A stretch of DNA of 13,468 nucleotides from Glomus cerebriforme (taxonomy: Eukaryota; Glomeromycota; Glomeromycetes; Glomerales; Glomeraceae). The notes beneath the pieces were generated by a model, which saw only the letters and a program-made list of their open reading frames with translations, ran no database searches and was not told the DNA's origin. The stretch spans positions 5,385-18,852 of the forward strand of contig QKYT01000755.1 of assembly GCA_003550305.1 (NCBI GenBank), in the 5' to 3' direction. The position numbers and the translations under genes were made by a program. Positions 9,456-13,468 of this stretch are shown piece after piece; the stretch's first letter is position 1; every line of letters begins with the position of its first letter.

Positions 9456-10029
9456 TTCGCACGAAAAATTTGTTCATGGGGAGTTTGAAAAAAGTATTTG
9501 AAAAATTATGCACTTGCTTATAAGAAATGAGATATTTTTTTTTTAGAATTAGTAACTTTAGGTTATGAAATTTAATAATAAAAAAAATCACCCCTAATCT
9601 CAAATTAAATATGAGATATATATTTTCCAAAAATCGCAACTTACACAAAATTATTTTGTATTAAATTACATAAATTCACGTATTTTGAAAACAGTGTTCG
9701 CTACATTTTTTGCAATATTAACTAAAATATAATTTATACCTGGTTTATTATTTATAGGAGAACAAGAGAATTATTAACTCGTCTAGTTGAATATTTATAA
9801 ATTCGATATTTATAAACTTTTTTTTAAATTATACTCGCATGATGTTTCTAGTATGAATGTATCTTTTTCATCCCTTTCACTTTTCCAAAAATCATCTAAT
9901 ATTATAAGATACTTTTTTAAGCATATATTTTAAAAATATTTGTAACCTATTTTATCTAATCACAATTTAATTAGTGAAACTAAAATATTTGTTCTGCAGT
10001 AAATAATTACCCTATTCTAACTATTCCAT

Positions 10030-10094
10030 TCCATTGGAGTATGACATACTCCATTATTTAATCCATTTATTCCATTAATATGACAATCAATGGA
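10030..10094. repeat. Small inverted-repeat element
   Basis: Contains a near-perfect hairpin tggagtatg-a-catactcca (10035-10053) inside outer arms tccattg (10030-10036) and caatgga (10088-10094). Several ccatt words recur. Possibly a short MITE-like repeat. Confidence 0.35.
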
Positions 10095-10308
10095 AGAAAA
10101 TCTCATAAAACTTCATTTATTCATTTATTCGAATTAAAAAAAAACCTTTTAAACAATTTTTTTTCGTAAAATGTAGAAAAAAAATGAAATAAAAAAAGCT
10201 TATTTCAACCATATTTTAGTAATAAAAATTTTAAAATTTTTGCAAAAAATGGTATTTACAAAAGAGTAAAATAAGTTTAGTATAAATTTTGTATAACACA
10301 AAAGTAGG

Positions 10309-10373
10309 ATTGGATCGGTCCTAGTAAGACCGGTCTTGATGTCTTCAGTTTGTGATTTAAGGACTGGTCCAAT
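10309..10373. repeat. Palindromic ACCGGT hairpin element
   Basis: Outer arms attggatcggtcct (10309-10322) and aggactggtccaat (10360-10373) pair at 12 of 14 positions; both mismatches are transitions. Inside is a perfect 12-bp palindrome aagaccggtctt (10326-10337). It stands out as GC-rich in AT-rich spacer. Likely a small dispersed repeat or MITE remnant. Confidence 0.5.
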
Positions 10374-11600
10374 TATTATAATTTTTTTTACATATAATAA
10401 GAATAGACAAATTTTATGTTCATAATATTATTTTTCTGTTATAAAAGCAAAGAAATTATTTATAATAATTATTACTAAAAGAATATCCAAAATAATTCAA
10501 ATTTTTTAAATGATCTCTTTATCTGCAGATCAATCAAATAAAGTCAAACTTTAAATATTTTATAACTATGTGATATTTTTTGAAGTTAGAAAATTCAATT
10601 GAAATTTGGTCCAAAGACCTTTTCATCAGTTCAGGTTAAAAGTCCTGTCTTTTTTGGCACATTCCTACCCAGAAAGCTTCGATAAATAAAAACTTCCAAT
10701 TTTAATATATGTTTCTACTAACGTCACACATACAGTATGTAAAATAGCATAGCGAGTACAAATTTTTGAATATTAAAACAATAAAAATCTAAAGTAGTAT
10801 AAGATTTACTAATCTGCTTAGTATTGGTTTATGGTACCTTACAAATCATAACTATCTAAAATCCATTCCATATCAGGATTCGTTCTTACAACTAAGAATA
10901 ATCATACATACCAATTTTTCTCAACCTTTTTTTGATCCCATATATCGAATAAAAAATGGAGAAACAAGTAATAATAAAATAATATGTAAATATTTCAAAA
11001 TAAGATGGTCAGTTACTTTCTTTTAATAACACTTTCAAATTTCAATAATATTATCTTTTCATCAGCAGTGAAAAAAACTTTATTATTTGTCTCATTAATC
11101 GAAAAATATTCATTTCCAGTAACTGGTAAAAAATGAAATGATAAAAACTATCATAAAGATTTTCTTATTTATAAAGAAATTCCATGTTAGTGTCAAATAA
11201 AAGTCTATATAATAAAACTAGATTAAATATCATCGATATAATAAAATGTGCAAAATTTATTTCAAATAATATAAATCTAATTATTATTGTTTAAATAATT
11301 AAATTTGGCTATGAAGCGTTGATTTAATCCAGTCAATAATATTCTATTTTAAAGTGGGATGAGTTAGAAGTTAGAAAGTAATAATTTATAAACTTCTTTT
11401 TTTTATTTTGTTTAACTATTGTAATAAAATTCTGATGACAGATTATTTATTGCTAATTTAAACTAATTTTATTTGTTTAAAAAAAAATTTACATATATCT
11501 ATAAACAATATTAATCAAAGAAAAAAAATTATATTTACTATCCTAATTAAAGGAAATGAAATACTAATTGATCGGAAAAAAAAAATCAACAATAATTTTA

Positions 11601-12903
11601 TTAATTTTCTTGATTCTTCTGCTTTGCTATTTCATTTATCACTGATAACCTAAAAATTAAATTATAATTTCAATATTTTTATCAAAAAAAAAAAAAAACA
11701 GAAATAATATAACTTACTCTACAAAATCAATAACTTCTACTGAATTATTGTTAATATTATTATCCCATTTTGGAAGATCTTTTGTAAATGGATTAAGTAA
11801 TCGAGAGGTATAAATAGCTTGTGAATGAGTAATTGATTGATTATTTTTATTAGTCAAAAGATTTGCTTTTCTATATTCTTCTACTTCGCTGAATTTCTTA
11901 TTTTCACTAAATCTGTCGATTGATTCTTTTACTTCAATAACATTTGGCCTATTATCTGAATTTGAATCCCAACACCTTTTTATTAAGTCAATATAACATT
12001 TTGGTACTTCTTGCTCATTTATCTCAGGTCCAAACCCACTACATATATTTAGTACTAAATTTTGGTCATGAGCATGGTTATCAAAAGGTTGTCTTCCAGT
12101 TGCTACAAAATACATAATCATACCAAAACTATATATATCTGCTGCTTGAGTATAAGGTTTTCCTCTTAATACTTCAGGAGCTACGTAAGGCATAACCTCA
12201 TAAATTTTTGTTTCATCTATATTATCAGACTCTCTGCACAATCCCATATCTGAAATACATACTATATTACCATAATAAATAGTAGAACTAGTATAATTAA
12301 CATCCATTGCATAAGTTGCATTAGTCATTAATATATTTCCTAAATGAAGATCATGATGAACCATCTGTTTTTGATGAATACTTTGAAGACCATCAATAAT
12401 ATGTAATAATAAATGTATTTTGTCTTTCCAATCAACTTTATTACAATATTTTTTTAACCAACTATAACAATCTCCATCTTCTGCATATGCAGTAACCATA
12501 ATATAATTCTTTGTATCTGGATTTTGAGATATTCCATATATTTGGAGAATATTTATAGTATCATTAATAGAATACGATTTAATCTACTGTATTAAGATAT
12601 AAAAAAAAGATTATTTGTTATGTCAAGAGTATTTAAATTGAATTTAATAAAATAATTTATTACCTCATTTAAAAATTCATATGTAATATTTTGTGAATTA
12701 TGTAAGCATTTTAAAGCAACATTACAATTACTATTCCTTTCATATACATATTTATTTACTTTATAACGTAATGGACCATCCTTCCATATTGCCGAATATA
12801 CTATAGAAAAACTACCATTACCTATTTCTTTAATATTATTAAACTGATTGTATGGTATCCATTCAAATACTATATTATAATGGGCATTAATTTTTAGTTG
12901 CAT
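11601..12903 (-). CDS. Protein kinase, three exons, AM-fungal expanded family
   Basis: Predicted serine/threonine or tyrosine-kinase-like protein of 384 residues, probably cytosolic (no signal peptide or membrane segment). Exons are 12903-12664, 12583-11718 and 11649-11601. Exon 1 carries the glycine loop GNGSF (residues 28-32), the ATP-binding lysine in VALK (K65) and a likely helix-C glutamate (E80). Exon 2 carries the hinge, the catalytic loop HHDLHLGN (D158, N163), DMG (D192), APE (215-217), DIYSFG (D229) and the RCW...RP arginine (R292), followed by a polar tail of about 90 residues. All catalytic Asp, Asn and Lys residues are present, but the usual HRD arginine is histidine (H157), and the hinge reads VTAYA where relatives, as I recall them, have VLEYA. 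The first-exon start at 12903 is the first in-frame Met; it may be internal, because a frameshifted family module lies directly upstream. Substrate is unknown. Kinase identity is near certain; intactness of the N terminus is not. Confidence 0.88.
11650..11717 (-). other. Kinase intron 2 (predicted)
   Basis: A 68-bp intron with a near-consensus donor GTAAGT, a long T run and a TTTTTAG acceptor. Without splicing the protein ends at the TAA overlapping the donor (369 residues). With splicing the frame continues for 16 more residues, LSVINEIAKQKNQEN-like and polar, to a TAA at 11601. Donor strength and kept frame favour splicing; retention of the intron remains possible. Confidence 0.7.
12584..12663 (-). 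other. Kinase intron 1
   Basis: An 80-bp intron with donor GTAATA directly after codon 80 (GAG) and acceptor CAGTAG. Splicing in phase 0 joins ...FLNE to IKSYSIND and restores a normal kinase N-lobe through to GISQNPDTK. The reading frame through the intron reaches a stop within it, and the two flanking frames differ, so removal is needed to make one kinase. Confidence 0.85.
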
Positions 12904-13132
12904 TCTTGAATTAAATCATCAATTTTTTCATTTCCACTGGCAATATTCTTCTTAAAATTATCAACATGACATGGTTTACACCATTTATATTTTACATTAG
13001 TATATTTTCACGACAATTTTCACAATATCCATCTTGAAGAACCATAATATAGATTTTTGTATCTGGATTTTGAGATATTCTATAGATTTGAATATTATTA
13101 TAATCATGATTATTAATAGAATATGATTTAAT
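12894..13132 (-). pseudogene. Broken N-terminal Cys-rich module of the kinase family
   Basis: Lies immediately 5' of the kinase on the same strand. From 13132 the minus strand reads IKSYSINN...IYRISQNPDTKIYIMV, a near copy of the start of kinase exon 2, also preceded by a TAG acceptor-like site. It runs into DGYCENCRE (frame A). After a one-base slip near 13003-13009 it continues as TNVKYKWCKPCHVDNFKKN...SGNEKIDDLIQEC (frame B, 13001-12900). After another one-base slip at 12903-12906 it joins the kinase frame. The CxxC and WCxxC pairs suggest a small zinc-binding unit; in relatives I recall a similar Cys-rich segment ending in an IQEMQLKIN-like stretch before the kinase domain. Both slips fall in short A runs and each equals one missing A. 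So this is either true decay or homopolymer undercalls, in which case the kinase would start further upstream. Confidence 0.65.
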
Positions 13133-13170
13133 CTATTAAAATATAAAGGAGATTATTATATTAAATAAAT

Positions 13171-13227
13171 GGATTTAAAGTAATTTGCAAAGAAATTTAC
13201 TTTGCAGAAATTTTTAAAATTGAATCC
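13171..13227. repeat. Imperfect inverted repeat upstream of kinase module
   Basis: Left arm begins ggatttaaag and ends ttgcaaag; right arm begins ctttgcag and ends ttgaatcc, around a 7-nt loop. Mismatches and a few extra bases lie in the middle of the arms. Confidence 0.4.
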
Positions 13228-13397
13228 ATATCACGACCATGTCAAAAATTTATCGTATACCTTATAACCAAGATTTGGTCCCNATATNGATTAACATCAT
13301 NACCATAAGTTTAAGTCGATCNTATATATAAAGTTGATGCATATTAAGGAAACAGTCACCTGATTTAAGCGGGTCGTACAAATAAAGTATCAAAATC
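13228..13397. other. Spacer with unresolved bases
   Basis: Less AT-rich patch containing cacgaccatgtc and gcgggtcgtac with Ns at 13283, 13288, 13301 and 13322. No kinase N-lobe exon is visible here, so the duplicated exon-2 start at 13132 has no partner exon within the window. Confidence 0.35.
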
Positions 13398-13468
13398 TTA
13401 AATGTATAGTATATATATATTAAAGTTATACTAAAGTTATAGTATAGTTATATTAAGTATAGTAAATC
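13398..13468. repeat. Degenerate short tandem repeats (agttata-type)
   Basis: Words aaagttatact, aaagttatagt and agttatattaa recur after a TA run; continues to the window end. Confidence 0.4.

Larger units (their letters stand above)
9456..11600. other. AT-rich spacer between retroelement and kinase
   Basis: Holds the palindromic elements at 10030 and 10309. Otherwise homopolymers and short frames with frequent stops on both strands. The kinase 3' UTR would lie at the right end, but no clear polyadenylation signal can be chosen among many AATAAA-like words. Confidence 0.4.

Noticed and set aside
9355..9648. 97-codon minus-strand frame
   Set aside because: Bridges the retroelement 3' UTR, its tail and the flank, so it cannot be an old gene.
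1..13468. tRNA, rRNA or CRISPR array
   Set aside because: No T-loop GGTTCRAATCC-like motif, rRNA core sequence or regularly spaced repeats seen on either strand by eye.
1..13468. Bacterial or organellar origin
   Set aside because: Spliceosomal introns and a eukaryotic-style kinase argue for a nuclear fungal genome.

Overview
The window looks like nuclear DNA of an arbuscular mycorrhizal fungus (Glomeromycotina), probably Rhizophagus or a close relative. This rests on three things. The DNA is very AT-rich with long homopolymer runs. It carries one spliced protein kinase of the style hugely expanded in these fungi: an 'EWIPYN-F-NI-EIG' opening, 'LKCLHNSQNIT-EFLNE', 'GISQNPDTK-YIMV', 'DMGLC' and a 'YTSRLLNP' tail. 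Its introns are short (68-80 bp) and AT-rich. The species is my inference from recognised family style; no search was run. Eight N characters mark unresolved bases.

Layout. 1-2290: AT-rich and apparently non-coding, with a few decayed-looking frames. 2294-2734: a weak plus-strand frame with stops. 2960-3860: a pyrimidine-rich plus strand whose minus strand reads like a broken gene. 3930-4165: two copies of a direct repeat. 4969-5099: a short acidic minus-strand reading frame with an acceptor-like site before it. 5100-7052: AT-rich spacer with hairpins. 7053-9455: the best-defined mobile element. A 2,375-bp insertion is flanked by a perfect 14-bp target-site duplication and ends in six AAAT repeats, the signature of target-primed retrotransposition. 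One frame of 665 codons crosses it from its first base to a TAA at 9061, broken by four stops. The first half resembles, weakly, a LINE-type apurinic endonuclease domain with damaged catalytic motifs; I see no reverse transcriptase. 9456-11600: AT-rich spacer with two palindromic elements. 11601-12903, minus strand: the kinase gene in three exons. 12894-13132: a broken N-terminal module of the kinase family, joined to a second copy of the start of kinase exon 2. 13133-13468: repeats and low-complexity sequence.

The genes form no operon or pathway. The picture is a gene-poor, repeat-rich compartment with one probably expressed kinase and several genes at different stages of decay. A recurring theme is decay consistent with C-to-T or G-to-A change: the four element stops, the endonuclease-like motif damage, the kinase HRD-to-HHD change and the mismatches of one hairpin. 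Small frameshifts in A runs are a second theme and may be either true mutations or homopolymer sequencing errors.
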